Source: Gordionus sp. m RMFG-2023
Lineage: Eukaryota; Nematomorpha; Gordioida; Chordodea; Parachordodidae
Length of the DNA: 64,000 nucleotides
Assembly: GCF_954871325.1 (NCBI RefSeq)
Contig: NC_088778.1
Coordinates: 32,934,730 to 32,998,729, forward strand
Direction of reading: 5' to 3'
In this document: piece after piece, positions 49,144 to 60,499 of the stretch
How positions within the stretch are numbered: position 1 is the first letter of the stretch
Layout: each line of letters starts with the position of its first letter
Translations under genes and position numbers: made by a program
The notes under the pieces: model-generated
Database searches by the model: none
Seen by the model: the letters and a program-made list of their open reading frames with translations, nothing else
Told to the model about the DNA's origin: nothing

Positions 49144-49388
<245 letters not shown>

Positions 49389-50063
49389 ATGATGTTTATT
49401 TTTAATTTTATTGTTTTATTATTTATTTTGTATATTTTTGTTTTAACTCTGCCCATGGCCAGGTTATACCCTTTTGTTTTTACACGATAAACACGATAAC
49501 AAATTCAGACATAATTTTGATATAATTTTAATTTTTTTTTTTTAAAAATATATAAATTTTGTTTTCTTAAATTAAATATAAAAAAAAAAGAAGATATATT
49601 TTCGTAAAAATTGCAAAATTTCCTTGAAACAAAAAAAAAAATCTATTTTATCCAAAATGAATCTTAAATTAGTATTCCTAATTCTGATGTGCCTGTTTGT
49701 GGTTGATATATTAGCCAAAAGTTAAATTTAGATTAATTAATTAATTATTGTTCTTTATATCTCTTTCTAATTATATATATTATTTCCCCCGTTTATCGTG
49801 AAAATTGTTTTTTTCTCTTTTCTTTTCTTTAATTTATATATTATAATAATTTATGAATTTAATTCGACTGATAATTTATTTAATTAAAAAAAATATTTCG
49901 ATTTTTAAACCGAAGGAAGCATTATATAAACAGTTTTTTTTCTCTTCTCTTCACCTCTTAACAATCTACTTTACACCCATCCCGTCCCATGACTTTGCTG
50001 TTTAAGATCTATTTAGTGTCGTTCAGATTTTGGAAGTGGCCAGTTGAACGATATTTTGAAGTG

Positions 50064-50267
50064 GTGTTGTTGAATTAAGCGTTTTTGGGCCGATTTTTAA
50101 AAACGGCTAACTCAATATTTTCAATCAGAAAAATATTACGCAAGACTGAAGATTATGTTCCTAGAGGAAACATAGGTCTAGACATATATTATCTATAATC
50201 TCGAAGCTAAAATATTGAATTAGCCGTTTTTAAAAATCGCCTCAAAACGAGCCGTTTAAACAACACC
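50064..50267. mobile_element. Short palindromic MITE, family M1, copy c
   Basis: This has the best preserved ends of the family: GTGTTGTTGAATTAAGCG at left and CCGTTTAAACAACACC at right. The inner halves are GGCTAACTCAATATTTTCAA and AAATATTGAATTAGCCGTTT. It mirrors copy a in the left arm, so one insertion predates the inverted duplication. Confidence 0.75.
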
Positions 50268-50489
50268 AATTTTGCGTTTCCGCCTTTATTTAAAATAGAT
50301 TTTTAAATCATGAAAAAAAAAAATGAAATCCTAATTTATACCAGATGATTTTGTTAATTTTTTTTCTTCTTTTCCTAGTGGATTTCTAAAATGTTTTATT
50401 TTATCATCTCAAAAATCATCTTTCCTTTCAACGAGAAAAGATTACACATATTATATTATTTTTTTAGTCAATATAAAAATTGTTAAGCG

Positions 50490-50600
50490 TAGTTTAAACG
50501 CAAATCAGCTGATAATACGCCATCTTTTTTGTTTATCTTTTTTATCAATTTTTTTAAATTTTTTTTTTTACAAAATGGCGTTCCATCCGGTTTACCTCCA
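50490..50600 (+). repeat. CAGCTG foldback half-sites in module X
   Basis: GCAAATCAGCTGATAATACG then CCATC, and about 65 bp later AAAATGGCGTTCCATCC. Both resemble the ends of the foldback element at 27,709-27,922. The same pair is in the module X copies at 52,695-52,790 and 59,940-60,030. Confidence 0.5.
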
Positions 50601-51020
50601 TTTTGTTAGACAAAAAAAAATTTTTTTTATAACCCTACAAAAATGAATGATATATTATTATTACGTAAGATAAAATTTAAACAACAAAATTTTGAATATT
50701 ACAATTTGAAGGAATTAATTAGAAATTACATTGTTGATTATAGTTTTTGAATTGAAAAGTCTATCAATATGTTTTCCCTTTTTTCTTCAAAATAAATGAA
50801 GACCTAACTTTTGAAGGACATAAGATGCCAATGGTTTTTTTAGGGCTTTTAGGCACTCAGTTTTTAGTTTTAAAATTACCTTTTTTATACATATATTACT
50901 TGCTTTATAAAATATTGTCATTATGCTATTTCATCTAGAAAATAAAAGCGGTAAGCATATTTTATAAAAAAAATCAGATTATATATATAATTATTAAATA
51001 GTAAAGAATAATAATTTGAT

Positions 51021-51540
51021 TGCAATTTTAAAATAGCTCGGGTTTTCAGTTATAACTACAAATCATTTAGTCATCTTTTGGGTGGTATCATGTATTAAAA
51101 AACCAGGGCAGATTATTTTATTACAATGATTTTATAATAATGACTCCATGTAGCAATTTTAAAGTAATTTTAAAACCTTTTTTTTTTCTTTAAAATAAAA
51201 AAAACTTCCAAGGGTTTCTTAGGTTTTTAGTTTTTAATTTTAAATATCTTTTTACATATATTACTTGATTTATAAAATATTGACGTTATACAAATCATTT
51301 AGTCATCTTTTGGGTGATATCATGTATTAAAAAACCAGGGCAGATTATTTTGTTATAAGGATTTAATAATGACTCCATGTAGCAATTTTAAAGTAATTTT
51401 AAAACCTTTTTATTTTCTTTAAAATAAAAAAACTTTCAAGGGTTCCTTAGGTTTTTAGTTTTAAATTTTAAATATCTTTTTTTAATACATATATGACTTG
51501 ATTTATAATATATTTGTAATTACATTTAAACCTAATCTAG
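51021..51540 (+). repeat. Module Y, one full and one partial tandem copy
   Basis: The core is TAGCTCGGGTTTTCAGTTAT, AACTACAAATCATTTAGTCA, TCTTTTGGGTGGTATCATG, AACCAGGGCAGATTATTTTA, ATGACTCCATGTAGCAATTT and 'ggtttcttaggtttttagtt'. The second copy starts at about 51,290 without the first 20 or so bases. Confidence 0.75.
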
Positions 51541-51764
51541 ACTTTTTCATTCCTTCAATTCTAGCATTTTTATACATTAAATTTTGTATTCTTTTGGTTG
51601 TTTCATAAATATTTTTCTTATTTCAAAGGAAAAAACACGATAACAAAATTTAAAGCAATAATCTTTGATATCAATTTTATTTTTTTGTTTTAATCTTTAA
51701 TAAAAAAAATAATATATTTTTTGCCCAAAAAATTGAAATATTTAAAGTTAAAATAATTATATTA

Positions 51765-51990
51765 GTGTTTGTTAAACCTGCTCTATTTGAGCCTATTATT
51801 TTTTTTAAAAAAACTACTAACTCAATATCTCAGCCAGAAACAATATTGCTTAAGCATCTCCGCTAATAGGATGTCCAAATCTCTGTGCCATCTCTGAGCT
51901 AAGTTTAGAGGTCGGCGCAGTATTTTTCGGGATAAAATATTGAATTAGCCCATTTTTAGGAATTCGGATAAAATAGAGTCGATTAACAGT
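51765..51990. mobile_element. Short palindromic MITE, family M1, copy d
   Basis: GTGTTTGTTAAACCTG at left and GATTAACAGTCATG at right. The inner halves are CTAACTCAATATCTCAGCCA and AAAATATTGAATTAGCCC. It lies just ahead of direct duplication copy 2. Confidence 0.65.
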
Positions 51991-53760
51991 CATGAAAATT
52001 GTTTTTCTTTTATTTATATATTAATAAAAAATTATTTTAAATTAAATCGAAATTAAGTAAAATAAACAGTTTTTTTTTTCAACTTCTTTTCACCATCCCA
52101 TAACTTTGTTTGCTTATGTTCGAATTTAGTGACACGATTATTTCCAGAGTGAGGGTAAGCCGGGGAAAATTTGGGAAAGGGGCAAGATGGTTGCTAGCGA
52201 TATTTCAAGTTCCCTATCTTTAAAATAAATTTAAAAAATAGAGAGATCAGGGGGGGGTCATGCCCCCCCCCCAACCCCCTTCAATAAAAATAAAAATTCT
52301 AATTTGTACGAGAATCATTTGTTTAATTTGTTTTTTTTTTAGTGGATCTAACAATGTCAATTATTTTTAAAATATTAGCTTTTCTTCCAATGAGAAGGAT
52401 TACACAAATCATATTATTTATATTTATTTTTCAACTAAAAGTGACCACTAAAAATTCAAGTAAATTATTATTAATTTTTATATTTTAAAATAGATTTTTA
52501 AATCATGAAAGAAAAATGAAATTCTAATTTATACCAGATTATTTTGTTAATTTTTTTCTTCTTTTCCTAGTGGATTTCTAAAATGTTATTTTATCATTTC
52601 AAAAATCATCTTTCCTTTCAATGAGAAAAGATTTATACATATTATATTATTTTTTAGTCAATATAAAAATGTTATTTTTTCTGAAGCGAAGTTTAAACGC
52701 AAATCAGCTGATAATACGCCATTTTTTTGTTTACTTTTTTATCAATTTTTTTTAAAAGATGGCTTTCCATCCGGTCTACCCCCATTTTGTTCGACAAAAA
52801 AATTTTTTTTTATAACCCTACAAAAATGAATGATATTTATTAATTACGATAAGACAAAATTTAAACAACAAAATTTTGAATTTTACAATTTGAAGGAATT
52901 AATTAGAAATTAAATTGTTGGTTACAGTTTTTGAATTGAAAAGTTTATCATTATGCTTTCCCTTTTTTCTTCAAAATAAATGAAGACCTAACTTTTGAAG
53001 GACATAAGATGCCAATAATTTTTTAGGGCTTTTAGGCACTTCAGTTATTAATTTTAAATATATCACCCTTTTTATACGATATTATTTGATTTATAAAATA
53101 TTGTCATTATGCTATTTCATCAAGGAAAAAATAACGGTAATTTAAAAAAAAATCACATTATCTATATAATTGTAAATAGTAAAGAATAATAATTTGATCG
53201 CAATTTTAAAACTAGCTCGGGTTTTCAGTTATAACTACAAATCATTTAGTCATCTTTTGGGTGATATCATGTATTAAAACCAGGGCAGATTATTTTATTA
53301 CAATGATTTTATAATGACTCCATGTAACAATTTTAAAGTAATTTTAAAACCTTTTTTTTTTCTATAAAATAAAAAACCTTCGAAGGTTCTTATGTTTTTA
53401 GTTAATTTAAAATATCTTTTTTTTATACATATATTACTTGATTTATAAAATATTGTCATTATGCTATTTCATCTAGGAAAAAATAACGGTATTTTAAAAA
53501 AAAAATCACATTATCTATATAATTGTAAATAGTAAAGAAATAATTTGATTGCAATTTTAAAACTAGCTCGGGTTTTCAGTTATAACTACAAATCATTTAG
53601 TCATCTTTTGGGTGATATCATGTATTAAAACCAGGGCAGATTATTTTATTACAATGATTTTATAATGACTCCCTGTAACAATTTTAAAGTAATTTTAAAA
53701 CCTTTTTTTTTTCTTTAAAATTAAAAAACTACCAAGGGTTTCTTAGGTTTTTAGTTTTTA
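51990..53760 (+). repeat. Direct duplication, copy 2 (modules X and Y)
   Basis: Collinear with 49,790-51,700. 52,140-52,480 holds sequence absent from copy 1, including a G8..C10 hairpin at 52,250-52,272. The module Y part is tandemly repeated (53,200 and 53,551). Confidence 0.75.
53200..53760 (+). repeat. Module Y, two tandem copies at 351 bp spacing
   Basis: GCAATTTTAAAACTAGCTCG starts at about 53,200 and 53,551. The two copies are near identical over their length, so this tandem step looks recent. Confidence 0.85.
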
Positions 53761-54900
53761 ATTTACGGACAAGTTGTGAGCACGTTAGAGTGAACGTGGT
53801 AGAAACCGATTTAAACAGTTCTTGGACATACTGGTGTATTGTTTTAAGTAATAGTTTCGGTGAAATGGAGGGGGGGGTATAAAGAGTGAATAGAAAATTA
53901 AGCTGTCAATTTGGACGTAACCGAACTTATGAAAAGAGAAGAAGTAATAATTCGATATCGTATAGATTATGGTATGATAGTAGAAAGAGCAGTTTCACCC
54001 CAATTTTGACGAATTATTTTGAAAATTGATATAATTATTCGCCTTTTATTTAAGATAGGGATATGCAAATAAAGAGTGTGTCTGGTTGATTCCTTGCGTT
54101 AATATCTTCTATTTAAACTGATGATTTTGTATAATAACAACTACTACCCAGTATATATTTTTAACTATTTAAACCTAGATGATTTTAAAATTAACAGAAA
54201 TTATCGGGGTCGGAACAAGGATTGAAAATCAGGTTTTTACAGATTATCCATCTAATTTTAATTAATTTTGCATCTGTAAAAGAGAACTTGCAAGCGCAAG
54301 CATTGAGCCGATGTTTCTGATGAATAAATGGAACACACGTTTCTGAATAAATATTATTTTGAGGAGATATCAGTCCGCTCATTTAACTTTAATTTTTTAG
54401 GATTTTTAAATATGCAGCTGAATCGCAGCTGCAAGATTCTAGATAAACGGAGTTTTATCTAAACCTTAGTCTAAAGAATGAACCTCTTTTTGATTAGGAC
54501 TTTTACAATAGTAGCAGATATAATCTAGGAAATTTTTAAATTTTATATTTCTTTCCATGCTAAAAACACGCTCCCTTCTATAAAGCTTAAGCGGGAAAAA
54601 TGGATATAAACAATAATGATAAAATATTAAATTAAATTCTGTAACTAATATTCATATATTATCTCTAAATTTATCATAATAAATAATAAATATGTAAAAA
54701 GATAGAAAAAAAATATGTAGACGTTTCAAAACTAGTTTAATCAATTAAAATATTTTTATATATTTATCAATTTTTAAACATTGGTTGTTCCAACAAAATA
54801 TAATTTATCTCTCATTTAAATTTAGTAAAGAAAACAACTCCTCAACAAAATGCACCTAAAGGTTATAAATTTATTTATCTTTAAAAATATGTAATCCAAA
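53761..54900. other. Noncoding stretch, apparently single copy in the window
   Basis: No repeat match is seen. The 63-residue minus-strand frame at 54,191-54,382 has a reasonable composition but no supporting splice sites or neighbours. I leave it uncalled. Confidence 0.35.
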
Positions 54901-54915
54901 TATTGATTTTATTGT

Positions 54916-54916
<1 letters not shown>

Positions 54917-55010
<94 letters not shown>

Positions 55011-55020
55011 AAAGAAAAGA
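54917..55020 (+). repeat. (GAAA)n microsatellite
   Basis: About 100 bp of GAAA units ending in two AAAAG slips, at the start of module Z copy B. Confidence 0.97.
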
Positions 55021-56300
55021 AATAAAGAATCAGATATTCAAACTTTTGAACCACATATATGAGAAAATTTTTTAGGGCTTGCGTAATATTTTTATGGTTA
55101 GAAACATTGAAGAAAGTAATTTTTCAAAAGCTCAAATCGAGGTGTTTAACGATATTATATTTCACATTAATCTCAGAATTTACATTTTCTATTTGATGCC
55201 TTTTTCTAAGCTTCATTGCCCCCCCCCCCCCATTTTCAGTAACTCTTTTAAGATTACCTACCATATTCAGCTAATAAAAATGTGATTTAGGGAATGAATA
55301 ATCATAAAATTGTAACCACAAAAAATTTTATAAGAATCTTTACAATAATAATAACAAATATCTTTCTAAATATTGGTTGCACTAAAATGATATAATATTT
55401 TTATATTCCTATAATTCAAAATTAATCAAGTTATAACCCTCCAGTTGATGAGAGGGAGTTTGAATTTTTTTTTCTTTCCTGAATTTAATTAGACAAACTT
55501 TAAGTTTTATTTTGGATACACAAACGATAATAAAATATTTTAAATAAATATATACACATTTTATATAATTTACAATACGATTACATTTTATACAATTATT
55601 AAAATTATGCACCAGGAAATGGCTATATTAATTCTAAAGAAAATGGACATATAGCCCGATCAGCAATTATTTAGATATCATAGTAAATTGTATATCTTGC
55701 AGTTATATCACGTATTCCCTCAAAATATTGCGAAGAGTTAAGTGGCGTAATAGTGTATACCGATATTAATTAAGTATCTTAATGCTTGATATGTATTTCT
55801 GGATAATCCAATCTGATTTTGCCAGAAAAATGACTTCCAGTATGATTAGAATACCCATCATAATACAAACCTTTGAATTCTATTTTAAAATTTTTATATT
55901 TTAACGTTTTCAAAAATTATTCATAAATATATTGTAAGTAAACCAAACCATGATTTAAAAATAAAAATTTAATAATTTATATTAAGAGAGTGTAAAAAAT
56001 GACATAAAATTTTTTATAATTTAATCTACTGCGCATGTGTGGAAAACCTATTAAACTATTGCCTTTAGTCAAATTAGCTAAGATTTAAATTACTCTTAAT
56101 AAGCATATCGATCGATTAACCGTATTGACTGTGACATATATAATATTCAGCAATTATATGATTTTAACGAATCTTTAATAGAAAAATATATTATAGAAGA
56201 AAATTACAATTTGGAGTCAACGGGAAATTCCCAATCCTTAACCTTAGAACTAAATTTTATTCCGAAACAAATAGACTGTTATTTCTAAGAAATGATTTTA
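55020..56300 (+). repeat. Module Z, copy B (about 1.3 kb)
   Basis: Aligned with 57,890-59,330: TTTTGAACCACATATATGA, AAGGGCTTGC/TTAGGGCTTGC, TTTTTATGGTTAGAAA, AGTTGATGAGAGGGAGTTTG, TAAACTTTAAGTTTTA-like block, AAATGGCTATATTAATT, ATATCTTGCAGTTATATCAC, TCTACTGCGCATGTGTGGAA, TTGACTGTGACATATATAAT, GGAGTCAACGGGAAATTCCC. The minus-strand frame at 55,409-55,612 is partly open in both copies, but its peptide (Ile/Lys/Asn-rich) is more likely fortuitous than selected. C13 is at 55,219-55,231. Confidence 0.8.
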
Positions 56301-56329
56301 CATTAAAAAATAATACCAATTTTTTTTAA

Positions 56330-57200
56330 AATTTCAATTTTAAAACTAGCTCGGGTTTTCAGTTATAACTACAAATCATTTAGTCATCTTTTGGGTGATA
56401 TCATGTATTAAAACCAGGGCAGATTATTTTATTAAAATGATTTTATAATGACTCCATGTAGCTAAAGTAATTTTAAAACCTTTTTTTCTCTTTAAAATAT
56501 AAAAACTTCCAAAGGTTTCTTATATTTTTAGTTTAATTTTAAATATCTTTCTTTTTAGTTTTTATACATATATTACTTGATTTATAAAATATTGTCATTA
56601 TGCTATTTCATCTAGGAAAAAAAAGCGGTAAGCATATTTTATAAAAAAATATCAGATTATATATATAATTGTAATAGTAAAAAATAATAATTTGATTGCA
56701 ATTTTAAAACTAGCTCGAGTTTTCAGTTATAACTACAAATCATTTAGTCATCTTTTGGGTGATATCATGTATAGGGCAGATTATTTTATTATAATGATTT
56801 TATAATGACTCCATGTAGCAATTTTAAAGTAATTTTAAAACCTTATTTTTTATTTAAAATAAAAAACACGTAATTATTGAAACACATATTTATTTCCAAG
56901 GGTTTCTTAGGCTTTTAGTTTTTTAGTTTAAATATCTTTTTTTTAATACATATATTACTTGATTTATAATATATTTGTAAATATGCTATTTCATCTAGAA
57001 AATGGTAAGCATATTTTATAAAAAAATCAGATTATAAATATAATTGTAATAGTAAAGAATAATATTGATTGCAATTTTAAATACTAGCTCGGGATTTCAG
57101 TTATAACTGCAAAACCATAACTATCCTAATCATTTAACCCTAATCTAAAGTTTTTCATTCCTTCAATTCTACCATTTTTATACATTTAAATTTTGTGTTC
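56330..57200 (+). repeat. Module Y, three copies in a row (56,333, 56,698, 57,071)
   Basis: Spacing is about 365-373 bp. The third copy diverges after ATTTCAGTTATAACTGCAAA and continues into CCATAACTATCCTAATCATT. Confidence 0.8.
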
Positions 57201-57379
57201 TTTTGGTTGTTTCATAAATATTTCTCTTATTTTCAAAATAAAAAAATACAATAACAAATATTAAAGCCATAATTTTTGATATCATTTTTATAATAAAAAA
57301 AATAATATATTTTTTGCCCAAAAAATGGAAATATTTAAAGTTAAAATAAATATAGTGTTGTTAAACCACAAATCTGTTT

Positions 57380-57480
57380 TTTTGTAGATTCTAACATTGT
57401 TTTTTAAAACTAACTTTGTTTTTTGTAAATTCTAATATTGTTTTTTAAAACTAACTTTGTTTTTTGTACAAATCTGTTTT
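57380..57480 (+). repeat. Short tandem repeat, about 46 bp, two copies
   Basis: TTTTTTGTA(G/A)ATTCTAA, then (C/T)ATTGTTTTTTAAAAC, then TAACTTTG, repeated head to tail. Confidence 0.75.
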
Positions 57481-57889
57481 TGTCCAATTCTTATAAGAAT
57501 TATGTTTAATTATTTGTCAAGGAAAAATTCTTCTAAGGATTGATTTTCTTTAAATATCTAGCTCATATTTTCTTTATCCCGAGATGTAAAAATATAACCA
57601 TAATTAATGTATAATTTATGCTTATGGAATTCAATAGATCTCCAGTAATTATTAAATATGAGGAAATATATCAGAGATGTGAATGAATTGAAATGAGAAA
57701 GAGGCAAAATTAGGAAAATAAAATATCAGATAAAGCAAAGGGAAGCGCTGAGAGGATAGTGCTAAATTTTAGCAATATGGCGCCAAATATTAACGATATT
57801 TAAGAATTAGAAAAAAAAAATTAAAATTAAACTTTCTTACTTTGTTGGTTTCAATTTTTAGAATTTTCTATCACATTTAGTTCAAATAT
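57481..57889. other. Noncoding stretch
   Basis: No gene or repeat match is seen. It is slightly less AT-rich around 57,715-57,790. Confidence 0.35.
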
Positions 57890-57973
57890 TCAAATTTTTG
57901 AACCACATATATGAAAAAAATCTTAAGGGCTTGCATAATATTTTTATGGTTAGAAAACATTGCAGTAGGAAAA

Positions 57974-58005
<32 letters not shown>

Positions 58006-58009
58006 AATA

Positions 58010-58057
<48 letters not shown>

Positions 58058-59700
58058 ACGAACGAAAGATAATCTCGGTATTTACATTTTCTATATGTGC
58101 CGTTTTCTAAGCTTCATTGTCTCCCTTTTCTCAGGGACCAATAATGAATATACTTGTTTCTAAATAAATAATTATTCTAACTCTTTTAAGATTACCTACC
58201 ATATTCATCTAATAAAATATGTGATTTAGGAATGAATATTAAATTTTTTAACCACAATAAATTTTATAAGAATCTTTAAAAAATACAATAATAATATAAT
58301 ATTAAAAAAATATATATTTAGGGAGTAATGGGATGACAACTACACCCGTTTTTACATTGAGTAACACTAATCTTTAGATATTTATTATTTTTAAATATCG
58401 ATAGCACTATAATAATTAAATTAATATTTTTATATTCCTATGATTCAAAATTAATAAATTTATAACCCCCGAGTCAGTTGATGAGAGGGAGTTTGAATTT
58501 TTTTTTTTTTCCTGAATTTAATTAGACAAACTTTAAGTTTTATTTTGGATACACAAACAATAATAAAATATTTTAAATAAATATATACACGTGTTGAATA
58601 ATTTACAAAACGATTACATTTTATACAATTATTAAAATTATGCACACCGGAAATGGCTATATTAATTTCTAAAAAAAATGGACATAGAGCCCTATTAGCA
58701 ATTTTAGATATCATATTAAATTGTATATCTTGCAGTTATATCACGTATTCCCACTCTAAATATGTGCGAAGAATAAAGTGGCGTAATAGCGTATACCGAT
58801 ATTTATTAAGTATCTTAACACATGCTTGATATGTATTTCTGGATAATCCAATCTGATTTTGCTAGAAAAATGCTTTCCAGCATGATTAGAATATCCATCA
58901 TTATTTTAATAAGCCTTTGAATTCTTTTTTAAAATTTATATATTTTAACGTTTTCACAAATCATAAATATAATGTAAGTAAACCAAACCATGATTTAAAA
59001 AATATAATTTTTTAAAAATTTATTTTGAAAGATTGTAATGACCAATAAAATTTCTTATAGTTTAATCTACTGCGCATGTGTGGAAAACCTATCAAACTAT
59101 TGCCTTTAGTCAAATTGGCTTAGATTTAAATTTTTCTTAATAAGCATATCAACCGATTAACCGTATTGACTGTGACATATATAATATTTGGCAATTATAT
59201 GATTTTAACGAACCTTAAATAGAAATTTATATTTTAGAACAAAATTACAATTTGGAGTCAACGGGAAATTCCCAGTCCTTACCCTCAGAAATAAAAAATT
59301 TTCCGAAACAAATAGACAGGTTGTAAGATTTGTCAGAGATGAATTTATCTAATTTCTTCAACATTTTATAATTTAGAATCAGCAAATATTTCCCCATTTC
59401 TGCATTCTACATCCATCTCAGAATTCGTATTCTTATCGTGTCCATTTTCCAAGATTATCACCTGTTTTTTTATTAATGGATTCATGTTTCGGTTACTTAC
59501 AAAATAATTATCATAACCTTTTGATTTTAAGTTAAAGATTCAGATCTATCATCCCCCCACCATAATAATAAAACTTACAGTTTTTAAGAGGAAGGCTTGG
59601 CAAATTTAAGCCGTTCTTTAATAAATTATAGCTAGAATACACTATAATGAATCAAGAAATATTATTCTAATGTGGATTCTAATTTCAAATATATTATTTC
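57890..59700 (+). repeat. Module Z, copy C (longest, about 1.8 kb)
   Basis: It aligns with copy B to about 59,330, then continues through TTCTGCATTCTACATCCATC, TCAGATCTATCATCC and AGAGGAAGGCTTGGCAAATT. That extension is shared with the inverted copy at 28,690-29,050 but not with copy B. The minus-strand 84-residue frame at 58,460-58,714 is related to the copy B frame and is treated as fortuitous. Confidence 0.8.
57974..58070 (+). repeat. (GAAA)n microsatellite
   Basis: GAAA units with one AAATAAAG interruption and two GAAC units near the end. It lies inside module Z, unlike in copy B, where the tract precedes the module. Confidence 0.97.
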
Positions 59701-59729
59701 TAAGAAATGATTTTACATTAAAAATAATA

Positions 59730-60265
59730 CCAATTTTTTTTAAAATTTTTTAATCATGAAAATTAAATAATCCTAATTTATAATAAGCGATTATTTTGTT
59801 AATAATTTTCTTCTTTTCCTAGTGGATTTCTAATATGTTATTTTATCATTTCAAAAATCATCTTTCCTTTCAAACGAGAAAAGATTACACATATTACATT
59901 ATTATTTTTAAGGAAATGAAAGGAATGGAGGTAACTAATTATTATTATTGAAAATCAGCTGATAATACGCCATTTTGTTTTTCTTTTTAGCAATTTTTTT
60001 CATTTTTTATTTACAAAATGGCGTTCCATCCGGTTTACCTCCATTGTTCGACAAAAAATTTTTTTTATAACCCTACAAAAATGAATGATATTTATTATTA
60101 CGATAAGAAAAATTAAACAAAAAAAATTTTGTAAAAAGAAATAATGTAATTTTTACAAATTGAAGTAATTAATTAGAATTAAATTGTTGAATACAGTTTT
60201 TGAATTTAAAAGTCTATCTATATGTTCCCTTTTTCTTCAAAATCTAATAGACATAATATGCTAAT
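59730..60265 (+). repeat. Module X, copy 3, cut by the hAT insertion
   Basis: It matches 50,320-50,830 and 52,500-53,010: TCCTAGTGGATTTCTAATAT, ATCAGCTGATAATACGCCAT, AAAATGGCGTTCCATCCGGT, ACCCTACAAAAATGAATGAT. It stops near GACATAATATGCTAATGAG, where other copies continue GACATAAGATGCCAATGG. Related sequence resumes at about 63,725. Confidence 0.8.
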
Positions 60266-60271
60266 GAGCAA

Positions 60272-60418
60272 GCTTGTTAACGCTCCTTTTTAAAAGTAGC
60301 GACTCCCGCTCCCGCCTTCTCAAAAGGAGCGAACTCCCGCTCCCGCTACTACATATTAAAAGGAGCGCTCCCGCTCCAACTAATGGAGTGCCGCTCCATA
60401 ACCGCTCCTTTGATTTTC
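60272..60418. promoter_or_regulatory. Subterminal GGAGCG/CGCTCC cluster at the 3' end of the hAT element
   Basis: About nine GCTCC or GGAGC motifs in both orientations lie within 146 bp, many followed by CCGCT or flanked by A/T runs. hAT transposases are known to bind short repeated subterminal motifs, and this cluster fits that role. It is by far the most GC-rich patch of this part of the window. The plus-strand 70-residue frame here is spurious. Confidence 0.6.
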
Positions 60419-60499
60419 ATTTTTATAGAAGGTACAAGAAACAAAATCATATTTTTTTATCAAAACGTTTTATTTATATTATATGATATATCAAAATAT

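Larger units (their letters stand above)
49790..51700 (+). repeat. Direct duplication, copy 1 (modules X and Y)
   Basis: It aligns with 51,990-53,760 in the same orientation: CGTGAAAATTGTTTTT, a TTTTCTTTTCTTTAATTTAT block, CAGTTTTTTTTCTCTTCTC, CCCATGACTTTGCTG, TCCTAGTGGATTTCTAAAAT, CGCAAATCAGCTGATAATAC, ATGGCGTTCCATCCGGTTTA, TGAAGACCTAACTTTTGAAG, and then module Y. It contains MITE copy c, which is not at the equivalent place in copy 2. Confidence 0.75.

Noticed and set aside
55409-58714. Related minus-strand frames in module Z copies B and C (55,409-55,612 and 58,460-58,714)
   Set aside because: Similarity between the peptides follows from the DNA duplication. The frames end at different points and the peptide is Ile/Lys/Asn-rich, as expected from AT-rich DNA. 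The inverted copy at 29.7 kb gives no comparable frame.
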